The notes beneath the pieces are model-generated. The model made no database searches, was not told the DNA's origin, and was given only the letters and a program-made list of their open reading frames with translations. This document shows, piece after piece, positions 7,522-16,246 of a stretch of DNA of 32,546 nt (position 1 is the first letter of the stretch; every line of letters begins with the position of its first letter). A program made the position numbers and the translations under genes. Origin of the DNA: Pseudomonas sp. K2I15 (GTDB lineage Bacteria; Pseudomonadota; Gammaproteobacteria; Pseudomonadales; Pseudomonadaceae); NCBI RefSeq assembly GCF_002204795.1, contig NZ_NIXO01000061.1, positions 1 to 32,546 of the forward strand, given 5' to 3'.

Positions 7522-8556
7522 ATGCAATACATCCGTTTGGGCAACTCCGGCCTGCAAGTCTCCCGCCTGTGCCTGGGCACCATGAACATGGGCACCCCGG
7601 ACTGGAAACCGTGGATCTTCGATGAGAAGCAAAGCGAACCGATCGTCGCCCACGCCCTGGACAACGGCGTCAACTTCATCGACCTGGCCGACTTCTATTC
7701 CGCTGGCGTCGGCGAAGAAGTGGTCGGGCGCATCCTCAAGCGCGTTGCGCGCCGTGAAGACATCGTCGTCACCACCAAGGTCGGCTATGGCACCCGCAGC
7801 GGCGTCAACGCCAGCGGGCATTCGCGCAAGCACATCATGGACAGCATCGACGCCTCCCTGAGCCGCCTCGGCATGGATTACGTCGACGTGTTCATGCTGC
7901 ATTACTTCGACGTGAACACCCCGGTGGAAGAAACCATGGGCGCCCTCAACGACATCGTGCGTTCCGGCAAGGCCCGCTACATCGGCGTGTCGACCATGCT
8001 CACCGGGCAACTGGCGAAAATCCTCATGGCTTGCGAGCGCAACGGCTGGGTCAAGCCGATCAACATGCAACTGCAATTGAACTGCGCCTACCGCGAAGAA
8101 GAGCGCGAGATGATCCCGTTCTGCCGCGACCAGGGCCTGGGCGTCTCGGTGTTCAGCCCGCTGGCCCGTGGCTTGCTCACCGGCGATGTGCAATCGAACC
8201 GCAACCAGACCGACTTCTTCACCCAGCAGATGTACAGCGACCAGGCGTCGTTCGACATCGCCCACTCGGTGCAACGTGTAGCCCGTGCCCGTGGCGTGTC
8301 CAACGCCCAGATCGCCCAGGCGTGGGTGGCCAACCATCCGGGTGTGGACGTGATGCTGGTAGGCGCCGACACCACCGCGCAATTCGATAGCGCTCTCGCA
8401 GCCCTGGACACCCAACTGGATACCGAAGAACTGTTTGAACTGGAACGCAACTACACGCCGTGCGATGTGATCAACGACTACACCGCCGGCAAACGCATCC
8501 TGCGCAGCGCCCGTCCGGGCCTGGACCGCTTTAACCTGATAGAGGCCGTGGCATGA
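7522..8556 (+). CDS. Aldo/keto reductase
   Basis: A 344-residue NAD(P)H-dependent oxidoreductase with the TIM-barrel fold. The catalytic tetrad is visible: D54 and Y59 in FIDLADFYS, K86 in VTTKVGY, and H127 in FMLHYFD. The C-terminal VMLVGADTTAQFDSAL segment fits the cofactor-binding region. The start has GAGGA six bases upstream. Its stop overlaps the aldehyde dehydrogenase start by 4 bp, so the two are translationally coupled. It probably interconverts an aldehyde or ketone with an alcohol in the pathway of this cluster. Substrate unknown. Confidence 0.93.
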   Translation: MQYIRLGNSGLQVSRLCLGTMNMGTPDWKPWIFDEKQSEPIVAHALDNGVNFIDLADFYSAGVGEEVVGRILKRVARREDIVVTTKVGYGTRSGVNASGHSRKHIMDSIDASLSRLGMDYVDVFMLHYFDVNTPVEETMGALNDIVRSGKARYIGVSTMLTGQLAKILMACERNGWVKPINMQLQLNCAYREEEREMIPFCRDQGLGVSVFSPLARGLLTGDVQSNRNQTDFFTQQMYSDQASFDIAHSVQRVARARGVSNAQIAQAWVANHPGVDVMLVGADTTAQFDSALAALDTQLDTEELFELERNYTPCDVINDYTAGKRILRSARPGLDRFNLIEAVA

Positions 8557-9986
8557 ACCCGCTGATTCGCACAGGCAATTTCATCGATGGCCAATGGTCC
8601 AGCGGTGGGCCGGTTTACCCGGTGCTCAACCCGGCCAACGGCGCGCAGATCGCCGAGGTGCAACGCGCCGGTGCTGAAGAAACCAACCTGGCCATCGCCG
8701 CCGCCAACCGTGCGTTGCCGGCCTGGCGCAAACTCACCGCCAAGGAACGCAGCCAGCGCCTCAAGCGCTGGAGCGACTTGATGCTGAGCAACCAGAAGGA
8801 CCTGGCCAACCTGCTCAGCCTGGAACAGGGCAAGCCGCTGGCCGAAGCCATGGGCGAAGTGGTCTATGCGGCGAGCTTCCTGGAGTGGTTCGCCGAAGAA
8901 GCCAAGCGTGCCTACGGCGACGTGATCCCAAGCCACAAGGCAGACGCCCGCATCATCGTGACCAAGGAAGCGATTGGCGTGGTCGCGGCGATCACCCCGT
9001 GGAACTTCCCGCTGGCCATGGTCACCCGCAAGGTCGGCCCGGCGCTGGCGGCGGGGTGCACGATGATTCTCAAACCGTCTGAAGAAACCCCGCTGTCGGC
9101 CTTCGCCCTGGCGGTGTTGGCAGAGCAGGCGGGCATTCCAGCCGGCGTGTTCAACATCGTCTCCGGCGATGCCGTAGCGATTGGCGGCGCACTGCAAGCC
9201 TCCAGCGTAGTGCGCAAACTGTCCTTCACCGGCTCCACCCGCACCGGCAAACTGCTGATGCGCCAGGCTGCCGACACCCTTAAAAAGGTCTCCCTGGAAC
9301 TGGGCGGCAACGCGCCCTTTATCGTGTTTGACGATGCCGACCTGGACGCCGCCGTCAAAGGTGCAATGGCCTCCAAATTCCGCAACACCGGGCAGACCTG
9401 CGTCTGCGTCAACCGCTTCTTTATCCAGGACGGTGTGTACGATGCGTTCACCCGCAAGCTGGCCGAAGCGGTGTCGGCGATGCGCGTCGGCAGTGCCCTG
9501 GACGGCGAAACCGAACAAGGCCCGCTGATCAACGCCGCTGCACTGGCCAAGGTCGAAGCCCACGTCGGCGATGCGCTGGAGAAGGGCGCCAAGCTGCTGT
9601 GCGGTGGCCGCCGGCATGCCTTGGGCGGGACGTTCTTTGAACCGACCATCCTCACCGAAGCCCACGGCGAGATGTTGATCGCCCAGGAAGAAACCTTCGG
9701 CCCGGTGGCTGCGTGCTTCCGCTTCAAGGACGAAGCCGAAGTGCTGGAGCGGGCCAATGACACGCCGTTCGGCTTGTCTGCCTACTTCTACAGCCGCGAC
9801 ATCGGGCGCGTGTGGCGCATGGCCGAAGGGCTGGAAGCGGGCATGGTGGGAATCAACGAAGGGATCATCTCCACCGAAGTCGCGCCGTTTGGCGGGATCA
9901 AGGAGTCGGGCCTGGGGCGTGAAGGTTCCAAGTACGGCCTGGATGATTACTTGGAGATCAAATACCTGTTGATGGGCGGCCTCTAA
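8553..9986 (+). CDS. NAD(P)-dependent aldehyde dehydrogenase, succinate-semialdehyde dehydrogenase-like
   Basis: A 477-residue aldehyde dehydrogenase. It shows TPWNFPLAM (148-156), the general base E249 in LELGG, and the nucleophile C283 in GQTCVCVNR. The second cysteine two residues later is as in GabD, where the pair can form a redox switch, and QDGVYDAF after it is also GabD-like. It would oxidise an aldehyde to the acid, possibly succinate semialdehyde, but no gabT accompanies it, so the substrate is likely set by this cluster. The ATGA overlap with the aldo/keto reductase suggests the two act on consecutive intermediates. Confidence 0.93.
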   Translation: MNPLIRTGNFIDGQWSSGGPVYPVLNPANGAQIAEVQRAGAEETNLAIAAANRALPAWRKLTAKERSQRLKRWSDLMLSNQKDLANLLSLEQGKPLAEAMGEVVYAASFLEWFAEEAKRAYGDVIPSHKADARIIVTKEAIGVVAAITPWNFPLAMVTRKVGPALAAGCTMILKPSEETPLSAFALAVLAEQAGIPAGVFNIVSGDAVAIGGALQASSVVRKLSFTGSTRTGKLLMRQAADTLKKVSLELGGNAPFIVFDDADLDAAVKGAMASKFRNTGQTCVCVNRFFIQDGVYDAFTRKLAEAVSAMRVGSALDGETEQGPLINAAALAKVEAHVGDALEKGAKLLCGGRRHALGGTFFEPTILTEAHGEMLIAQEETFGPVAACFRFKDEAEVLERANDTPFGLSAYFYSRDIGRVWRMAEGLEAGMVGINEGIISTEVAPFGGIKESGLGREGSKYGLDDYLEIKYLLMGGL

Positions 9987-10016
9987 ACCCAATTTCCCAA
10001 ACAACACCAGGCCAAT

Positions 10017-10121
10017 GTGGGAGCGGGCTTGCTCGCGAAAGCGGTTGGCCAGCCACCACATGCATTAACTGACCCACCGCATTCGCGAGCAAGCCCGCTC
10101 CCACACAAGCCCGCTCCCACA
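10017..10121. repeat. REP pair with partial third copy
   Basis: GTGGGAGCGGGCTTGCTCGC at 10017 is mirrored by TTCGCGAGCAAGCCCGCTCC at 10082-10101. A truncated repeat of CAAGCCCGCTCCCACA follows immediately to about 10121. It separates the aldehyde dehydrogenase from the MFS gene, so it may uncouple transport from enzyme expression. Confidence 0.92.
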
Positions 10122-10177
10122 GGGGAATGGGCTTGCCCGCTGTTACTCCGTCAAAAACAAAAATATGGAGAACACCC

Positions 10178-11551
10178 ATGTCCACCCAAACCATCAAAAT
10201 CGATGACCTGCCAATCGGTCGCTTCCACCTGAAAATCGCCGGCCTGACCTTCGGTGCGCACTTCACCGACGGCTATATCCTTGGCCTGATTGGCATTGCC
10301 TTCACCTTGCTCAGCCCACAAATGCACCTCGACGCCTTCTGGCAAGGCCTGATCGGCGCCTCGGCCCTGATCGGGCTGTTTATGGGCAGCCTGTTTTTTG
10401 GCTGGATCTCCGACACCCTTGGCCGGCAGAAAATCTTCCTGGTCAGCTTCGTCCTGATCACCGTCGCCTCGGTGATGCAGTTCTATGCTGAAACCGCCAT
10501 GGGCCTGTTGCTGTGCCGGGTATTGATCGGCATCGGCCTGGGCGGCGATTTCAGCGTGGGCCACGCGATGCTCGCCGAGTTCTCGCCAAAGAAACATCGC
10601 GGTGTGTTGCTCGGCTCTTTCAGCGTGGTGTGGACCGTTGGCTATGTGGCCGCGACCTTTGTCGGCACCGCCATGCTCAGCCTCGGCGACGACGCCTGGC
10701 GCTGGATGCTCGCGTCGTCGGCGATCCCCGCCGGGCTGATCCTGATCGCCCGCATCGGCACTCCGGAATCGCCGCGCTGGCTGGTCAATCGCGGGCGCAT
10801 TGCCGAGGCCCGGGCCATCGTCAAAAAACACCTCGGCGAAAACGTCGTGCTCGATGAAGAGCCGTCGACGCAAACCCGCTCCGGCTACGGCGTGCTGTTC
10901 AGCCGTGAATACCGCAAACGCACCGCGTTCAATTGCCTGTTCTTTGTGTGCATCGTGATGCCGTACTTCGCCATCTACACCTTCCTGCCGTCGATCCTGC
11001 AGAAGATGGGCCTGGCCGAAGGTTTTGGCACCGAGCTGCTGCTCAATCTGCTACTGATCATCGGCGCCTTGATTGGCATCTGGTGCACCGTGAAATTCTC
11101 CCGGCGCGGCTTTCTGATCAACTCGTTCATCATCCTCGCGGCGGCGCTGTTCCTGCTGGCGGTATTGCCGGGGAGCATGGCGTGGTTGATGGTGCTGACG
11201 TTCGGGGTGTTCACCCTGGTGTTGTCGGCGGTGAGCAATCTGGTGGGGGTGTTCCCGGCGGAGAGTTTTCCGACTGAAGTGCGGGCCAGCGGGATTGGCC
11301 TGGCCACGGCCGTCAGCCGGCTGGGTTCGGCGGTGAGTACCTTTTTGCTGCCGGTGAGCGTGGCGGGAATCGGCCTGAGCCCGACCATGGGCATACTCGC
11401 GGCTATCCTGGTGTTGGGCGCAATCATCTCCTGGGCCTGGGCGCCGGAAACCAAGGCGTTGACCTTGAGCCAGGCGTGCAAGGCCCAAGCGCCGGTTTCA
11501 GGGATTACTCACCCGGTTCAACCATTGCGTAAACAAGCGCACCTTGGATAA
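10178..11551 (+). CDS. MFS transporter, sugar/organic-acid type
   Basis: A 457-residue inner-membrane protein with about 12 helices. The loop 2-3 signature is GWISDTLGRQKIF. The central PESPRWLVNRGR and the late FPTEVRASGIGL are hallmarks of the sugar and aromatic-acid symporter branch of the MFS. The ATG at 10178 has TGGAG about eight bases upstream; the extension to 10127 falls into repeat sequence. It follows the Fae/reductase/dehydrogenase genes on the same strand, so it probably imports their substrate. Its last 54 bases overlap the convergent LysR gene. Confidence 0.9.
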   Translation: MSTQTIKIDDLPIGRFHLKIAGLTFGAHFTDGYILGLIGIAFTLLSPQMHLDAFWQGLIGASALIGLFMGSLFFGWISDTLGRQKIFLVSFVLITVASVMQFYAETAMGLLLCRVLIGIGLGGDFSVGHAMLAEFSPKKHRGVLLGSFSVVWTVGYVAATFVGTAMLSLGDDAWRWMLASSAIPAGLILIARIGTPESPRWLVNRGRIAEARAIVKKHLGENVVLDEEPSTQTRSGYGVLFSREYRKRTAFNCLFFVCIVMPYFAIYTFLPSILQKMGLAEGFGTELLLNLLLIIGALIGIWCTVKFSRRGFLINSFIILAAALFLLAVLPGSMAWLMVLTFGVFTLVLSAVSNLVGVFPAESFPTEVRASGIGLATAVSRLGSAVSTFLLPVSVAGIGLSPTMGILAAILVLGAIISWAWAPETKALTLSQACKAQAPVSGITHPVQPLRKQAHLG

Positions 11552-12373
11552 ACCCTGCTTGTCACTCGCCACATCCAGCCAATAGCCATAGGGGCCGATT
11601 ACCTCCACCGGGGTGATCGGCAGCAGGCTGCCATTCGCCAGTTCGCGCTCGATCATCTGTCGGTCGATCACTGCCAACCCACCGCCTGCCAGGGCGGTGT
11701 GGATCACCTGGTCCAGGGTGCTGAATTCCAGGCCCTGGCCCGCATCGACATCTTCCCGGCCCATGGCCGCCAGCCAGTTTTCCCAGACCTTCAAGCGCTT
11801 GCCATCGTGCAGGATATGCAGCAGGGGAAAGCGCCGCAGGTCGGGCGGTTGACCGTCGCTGAACAGTTCCGGGCTGGCGACGGCGATGTGGCGTTCCATC
11901 ACCAACAATTCACTGCTGCAATTCGGCGCCGGTTCCAGGCCGAAGCGGATCTGGCAGTCGATTTCCGCGAGGCTCGCGTGGCTGTTCTGGTGGGTGACGC
12001 TGAGGTTGATGTCCGGGTAACGCTCGCAAAACCTGCGCAGGTGTGCGGACAACCAGCGGGTGGCCCAGGTCGGCGGGGCGACGATGCGCAGGCGCTGGCG
12101 CAGGTTGGGCACGCGCACGGCTTGCAGGGCGCGTTCGATATGGTCGAACGCGTCGCTCAGGTGCGGCGAGAGGGCGAAGCCGGCTTCGGTCAGGGACAGG
12201 CCCTGGGGCGTACGGATGAAGAGGGCGACGCCGAGGTAGTCTTCGAGCTGTTTGATCTGGCGGCTGACGGCGCCCTGGGTGACGTTCAGGCCCACGGCGG
12301 CCTGGCTGAAGCTGCGGTGGCGGGCGACTTCTTCGAACACGCGGAGCATGTTGAGGGAGGGCAGTTGGCGCAT
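11498..12373 (-). CDS. LysR-family transcriptional regulator, GcvA-like
   Basis: A 291-residue regulator. The N-terminal winged HTH (about residues 5-64) includes RSFSQAAVGLNVTQGAVSRQIKQLE. The effector domain begins with LRIVAPPTWATRWLSAHL, the GcvA/AmpR-like pattern. It lies tail to tail with the MFS gene, overlapping it by 54 bp, and directly downstream of the porin gene on the same strand. It could regulate the Fae cluster, the transport operon, or both. The overlap means its transcript is antisense to the 3' end of the MFS mRNA. Confidence 0.92.
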   Translation of the reverse strand: MRQLPSLNMLRVFEEVARHRSFSQAAVGLNVTQGAVSRQIKQLEDYLGVALFIRTPQGLSLTEAGFALSPHLSDAFDHIERALQAVRVPNLRQRLRIVAPPTWATRWLSAHLRRFCERYPDINLSVTHQNSHASLAEIDCQIRFGLEPAPNCSSELLVMERHIAVASPELFSDGQPPDLRRFPLLHILHDGKRLKVWENWLAAMGREDVDAGQGLEFSTLDQVIHTALAGGGLAVIDRQMIERELANGSLLPITPVEVIGPYGYWLDVASDKQGLSKVRLFTQWLNRVSNP

Positions 12374-12420
12374 GAAATGGATTCCACACTTGTTGTTCTT
12401 ATAGTGTTTTTGGCGGCCTC

Positions 12421-12491
12421 TTCGCGAGCAAGCCCGCTCTCACATTTGATAGGCGGCGCGGTCAAAATGTGGGAGCGGGCTTGCTCGCGAA
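12421..12491. repeat. REP inverted pair
   Basis: TTCGCGAGCAAGCCCGCTCT (left) and GGGAGCGGGCTTGCTCGCGA (right) form an inverted pair between the LysR start and the porin stop. The left copy has one base change from the consensus. Confidence 0.9.
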
Positions 12492-12509
12492 GGCGTCAGT
12501 GCTGACGCC
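12492..12509 (-). terminator. Stem-loop after the porin gene
   Basis: GGCGTCAG-TG-CTGACGCC is a perfect 8-bp hairpin beginning 7 bases after the porin stop. It directly abuts the REP pair and lacks a U tract, so it is more likely a 3'-end stabiliser or weak terminator than a strong intrinsic one. Confidence 0.5.
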
Positions 12510-12515
12510 GCCTAT

Positions 12516-13685
12516 TTAGAAGTAATACCCAATGTTCATGTACAACTGATTCTCCCACTGGTTACTCCCCCCAGCCCCCAAGCTTTGGGTATAGCTGCTC
12601 CCACCAATATACGGATCGTTCTTGCCGATCAACCACTCCGTCGCCACCCACAACTTACTGACCGAAAACGACGTGCCCAGAATCACCCGCTGCGAGGTCT
12701 TGAACTGATCCTCGGACTTATCAAACGCACTGTAGTTGGCATACAGCTTCACGCCGCTGACCTGGTCAAACAGGTACTTGCCGCCCACGTCATAGCTCAA
12801 GTCCGCCACATACAAATTGCCCCGGCTGGCCACGTTGAACGTGCCGTCATAACCGCCCAACGTCACCACGCTGTCGGTGCCCGGGTTACGCGGCGACATC
12901 TGCTGGCGCGCGGCCTGCAATTGCACGCCCCACGGGCCGTTCTTGCCCAGGTAGTGGATCGCCACCGCGTTACGACGCCCATCATCACCCGTGTCTTTGT
13001 TCTCCAGCGTGGAGGTCAGGCCGGAAAGCCCGACCTCCGACTTCCAGTTACCCAGCTCCATGGCCTTGGCCACCCGCACCACCACGGTGTTGCGTTCCTG
13101 GTTGTTGCTGCCGTCGCCCACATAGCTGTCGGCTTCGGAGATCACGCTGGAATAGGTCACGCCCTTGCTCGTACCTTTGCCTTGCCACGCCGGGCGCAGG
13201 TAGTAACCGGCCTGGATGTTCCAGTCGCCGCTCTGCTGGATGTACTTGGCACCCACCTGCTGCACATCTTCCAGGCCGATAACGTTGCCCAGGGTCTCGT
13301 AGAAGGTGCTGCCAAAGTACGGCTGCAAACCAAACGGCACCGTGTTCAAGCCCACCTGCACCTGCTGGTCGGGGTTGAACTTGTAGCCGACCCACGCGAA
13401 CTTGGCGAACTGGATGTCGCCGTAGTTCTTGGTGTACTGGTACGGGTAGGAGCGCCCGTAGAACCGGTACTGCGCCTCACCGATCCAGGTGTCGGAATTG
13501 TACTTGGCGCTGAGGAACGCGGTGTCGAGGCCGAACTTCTGGATGCCGCGATCCGGGTCGTAGTCCCAACGGGCGCGTATGGCGCCGCCGAGGTCCAGGT
13601 TGTCAGTGACTTGAACGGCCATGGCCGGTGCCGCAAGGGCGCCGAGCACAGGGACCAGAGCGATGTAACGAAGGGTTGGTCGCAT
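12516..13685 (-). CDS. Outer-membrane porin-like beta-barrel protein
   Basis: A 389-residue secreted protein. It has a signal peptide (MRPTLRYIALVPVLGALAAPAMA, cleavage after about residue 23), many alternating polar/hydrophobic strands such as KLYANYSAF and WIGEAQYRFYGRSY, and the C-terminal aromatic ending MNIGYYF recognised by the BAM complex. It is not an obvious OprD and may belong to a phosphate- or carbohydrate-porin-like group; I cannot name the family firmly. It follows the ABC importer by 84 bp on the same strand and is probably the outer-membrane entry pore for the same substrate. Confidence 0.82.
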   Translation of the reverse strand: MRPTLRYIALVPVLGALAAPAMAVQVTDNLDLGGAIRARWDYDPDRGIQKFGLDTAFLSAKYNSDTWIGEAQYRFYGRSYPYQYTKNYGDIQFAKFAWVGYKFNPDQQVQVGLNTVPFGLQPYFGSTFYETLGNVIGLEDVQQVGAKYIQQSGDWNIQAGYYLRPAWQGKGTSKGVTYSSVISEADSYVGDGSNNQERNTVVVRVAKAMELGNWKSEVGLSGLTSTLENKDTGDDGRRNAVAIHYLGKNGPWGVQLQAARQQMSPRNPGTDSVVTLGGYDGTFNVASRGNLYVADLSYDVGGKYLFDQVSGVKLYANYSAFDKSEDQFKTSQRVILGTSFSVSKLWVATEWLIGKNDPYIGGSSYTQSLGAGGSNQWENQLYMNIGYYF

Positions 13686-13769
13686 GGTTTTGCTCTCGTT
13701 ATTGGTTATTTTTTGGCAACAGCAGCCCCTTGCCGCAACGAACGCTGCGACGCGGGGTAAAGGGTTGAC

Positions 13770-15413
13770 TCAGTGGGCTTGCGGGCGGATCAGCCGCAGC
13801 GGCGGGCCGGCGGCGGGCAGCTCCGAGGCGCCGGGGGCGGCGGCCAGCAAGGTCTGGGTGTAGGTGTTTTGTGGCCGCAGCAATACCTGTTCGGCCGTGC
13901 CGTATTCCACGACTTCACCCTGGCGCATCACCGCGATGTAGTCGCTGATCTGCGCCGCCACCCGCAGGTCGTGGGTGATGAACAGGATGCTCAGGTTCAG
14001 CCGCTGTTGCAGTTCAGCCAACAGCTCCAGCACCTGTTTCTGCACCGAGACGTCCAGGGCTGACACGCTCTCATCGGCGATCAACACTTCCGGGCGCATC
14101 GCCAGGGCGCGGGCGATGCCGATGCGCTGGCGCTGGCCGCCGGAGAACTGCCGGGGCTTGCGCTTGAGGGCGTCGCGCTTTAGGCCCACTTGTTCCAGCA
14201 GGTCACCGGCTTCGGCCCACGCATCCTTGGCCGACAACCCGCGCAGTTGGGCGGCGCGGGCGATGATGTCGCCCACACGATGGCGTGGATTGAGCGAGCC
14301 GTACGGGTCCTGGAAAATCATCTGGATGCGCCGCCGATTCGCCGCCAGCGCCGAGCCGCGCAGCGCCAGGAAGTCGGTATCGCCGACCCATACATGGCCG
14401 CTGTCACTGTCCACCAAACGGATCGCCGCTTTCACCAACGTGCTTTTGCCCGAGCCGGATTCGCCGACAATCGCCAACGTCTTGCCCCTAGGCAGTTGCA
14501 GCGAGACATTGCGCAGCGCCGCCACCGAGCTGCCGCCGACGGTGTAGGTCTTGGTCAGGTTCTCGATACGCAGTGCCAACTCGCCGTCGGCACTCGGTTT
14601 GTGCAGTTCCGGATGCAGCGCCGGCACAGCCGCGATCAGCTTGCGGGTGTAGGCGTGAGCCGGGGCGTTCAGCACCTGATCCCGCTCACCGATTTCCACC
14701 AGTCGGCCACCTTCCATCACCGCGATACGGTCGGCAATCTGCGCAACCACGCCGAAGTCATGGGTGATAAACAGAATGCCGTGCTGCCCACGACCGCGCA
14801 GTTCGCGCACCAGCTTCAGCACTTGCGCCTGAGTGGTCACATCCAGCGCCGTAGTGGGTTCGTCGGCAATCAGTAAGTCGGGGTTCATCGCCAGGGCCAT
14901 GGCAATCACCACCCGCTGGCATTGGCCACCGGACAACTGGTGGGGAAAGCTGTTGGCGATGCGCGGCGGGTCCGGCAGTTGAGTCGACTCCAGCAATGCC
15001 AACATGCGCTCGCGGCGTTCGGCGGTGGGCATCTGCGGCGCGTGAATATCGAAGATCTCTTCCACTTGCTTGCCAATGCGGATCGCCGGGTTCAGCGCCG
15101 CCATCGGCTCCTGGAAAATCATCGCGATGCGGTTGCCCCGCAGTTGGCGCAAACGTTCATCGTCGAGGGTGCAAATGTCATCGCCGAGAAAGTCGATCAC
15201 GCCTTCGGTATGCCGCAGGCCCTTGGCGTAATCACCCATGATCGCGGCCGACAGTACGGACTTGCCGGAGCCGGATTCACCGATCACGCACAGGATTTCA
15301 CCCTTGCGCACATCCAGGCTGATGCCTTGCACTGCGTGGCTGCGGTCGGCACCCGGCGGCAGTTCGATGGACAGGTTCTGCACCCGCAGCACTTGCGTGT
15401 GGTTCATGCTCAA
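13770..15413 (-). CDS. ABC transporter ATP-binding protein, fused DppD-DppF type
   Basis: Two ATPase domains in one 547-residue chain. Domain 1 has Walker A GESGSGKS (45-52), signature LSGGQ (160-164) and Walker B LLIADEP (180-186). Domain 2 has Walker A GESGSGKS (317-324), signature FSGGQ (423-427) and Walker B VLIADES (443-449), with Ser replacing the usual Pro after the catalytic Glu. The layout matches peptide/opine/nickel-type importers (Dpp, Opp, Gsi), where fused ATPases are common. The start overlaps the stop of the upstream permease by 4 bp. It would power the adjacent permease pair. Confidence 0.95.
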   Translation of the reverse strand: MSMNHTQVLRVQNLSIELPPGADRSHAVQGISLDVRKGEILCVIGESGSGKSVLSAAIMGDYAKGLRHTEGVIDFLGDDICTLDDERLRQLRGNRIAMIFQEPMAALNPAIRIGKQVEEIFDIHAPQMPTAERRERMLALLESTQLPDPPRIANSFPHQLSGGQCQRVVIAMALAMNPDLLIADEPTTALDVTTQAQVLKLVRELRGRGQHGILFITHDFGVVAQIADRIAVMEGGRLVEIGERDQVLNAPAHAYTRKLIAAVPALHPELHKPSADGELALRIENLTKTYTVGGSSVAALRNVSLQLPRGKTLAIVGESGSGKSTLVKAAIRLVDSDSGHVWVGDTDFLALRGSALAANRRRIQMIFQDPYGSLNPRHRVGDIIARAAQLRGLSAKDAWAEAGDLLEQVGLKRDALKRKPRQFSGGQRQRIGIARALAMRPEVLIADESVSALDVSVQKQVLELLAELQQRLNLSILFITHDLRVAAQISDYIAVMRQGEVVEYGTAEQVLLRPQNTYTQTLLAAAPGASELPAAGPPLRLIRPQAH

Positions 15414-16246
15414 CTCCTTGCGCCTTTCTGGGCGTGTTCATCCAGACCGTCCGCCAACAGGCTCAGGCCCAGCATCAGGGTGGAGATGGCGATGCACGGG
15501 AAGATCACCAGGTGCGGGAAGGCAATGGCCATGGCACGGCCGTCGTTGATCATGCCGCCCCAGTCCGGGGTAGGTGGTGGCAGGCCGAGGCCGAGGAAGC
15601 CCAGGGCGCCGATCATGATCGCGGTGTAGCCGATGCGCAGGCAAAAATCGACAATCAGCGGCCCGCCGCAGTTGGGCAGGATTTCCACCAGCATGATCCG
15701 CAGCGAACCTTCGCCCTGGGTGATGGCGCTGAGCACGTAGTCCCGCGAACGGATGTCGATGGTCAGGGCGCGCATGATCCGGAAGATCGCCGGCGCGCTG
15801 GTGAAGGTCACCGCAATCAGGATATTCAGCGCCGAAGCACCGAGGGCGATGATGATCACGATGTACAGCACCAGCACCGGGAACGACAGCACGGTGTCCG
15901 CTACATACGACAGCACGCTGTCGACCCAACCATTGAAGTAACCGGCGCACAGGCCCATGGCGATGCCCACGGCAAACGCGGTGAGGGTGGCGAGGATCGA
16001 CCAGAACAACACGGTACGGGTGCCCCAGATCAGCCGCGAGAGAATGTCGCGGCCAATCATGTCGGTGCCCAGCAGAAAGCTCTGGCCGTTATCGCCGGCA
16101 GTCATTGGCGTGAGCAAGGGAGTGAAGCTTTCCAGCGGGTCATGGGGCGCGATCCACGGGGCGAACAGCGCGATCACTACCCAGCCGCCCACCAGCAGCA
16201 GGCCAAGCAGCGCCAAGGGATGCTTGAAAGATTGCAGAAAATTCAT
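15410..16246 (-). CDS. ABC transporter permease, DppC-like
   Basis: A 278-residue membrane protein with an N-terminal helix followed by the binding-protein-dependent permease domain. HDPLE near the N terminus, LLGTDMIGRDILSRLIWGTR and the late GGMINDGR segment are typical of DppC/OppC subunits. It overlaps both neighbours by 4 bp (16243-16246 and 15410-15413), so the two permeases and the ATPase are translationally coupled. It would form half of the inner-membrane channel. Confidence 0.95.
   Translation of the reverse strand: MNFLQSFKHPLALLGLLLVGGWVVIALFAPWIAPHDPLESFTPLLTPMTAGDNGQSFLLGTDMIGRDILSRLIWGTRTVLFWSILATLTAFAVGIAMGLCAGYFNGWVDSVLSYVADTVLSFPVLVLYIVIIIALGASALNILIAVTFTSAPAIFRIMRALTIDIRSRDYVLSAITQGEGSLRIMLVEILPNCGGPLIVDFCLRIGYTAIMIGALGFLGLGLPPPTPDWGGMINDGRAMAIAFPHLVIFPCIAISTLMLGLSLLADGLDEHAQKGARS

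Noticed and set aside
8553..9986. Naming the dehydrogenase gabD as part of GABA catabolism
   Set aside because: It is GabD-like, but gabT is absent and the partners are a Fae homologue and an aldo/keto reductase, so the physiological substrate is probably different.
8478..10061. 527-codon open frame antisense to the aldehyde dehydrogenase
   Set aside because: Shadow frame; the dehydrogenase has complete active-site motifs.
12421..12491. Repeats in pairs as a possible CRISPR array
   Set aside because: The copies are inverted pairs of a known REP core, not direct repeats with unique spacers, and no cas gene is near.
12516..13685. Assigning the porin to the OprD family
   Set aside because: The signal peptide and C-terminal Phe show a barrel protein, but I do not see OprD-specific motifs, so only a general porin-like call is justified.
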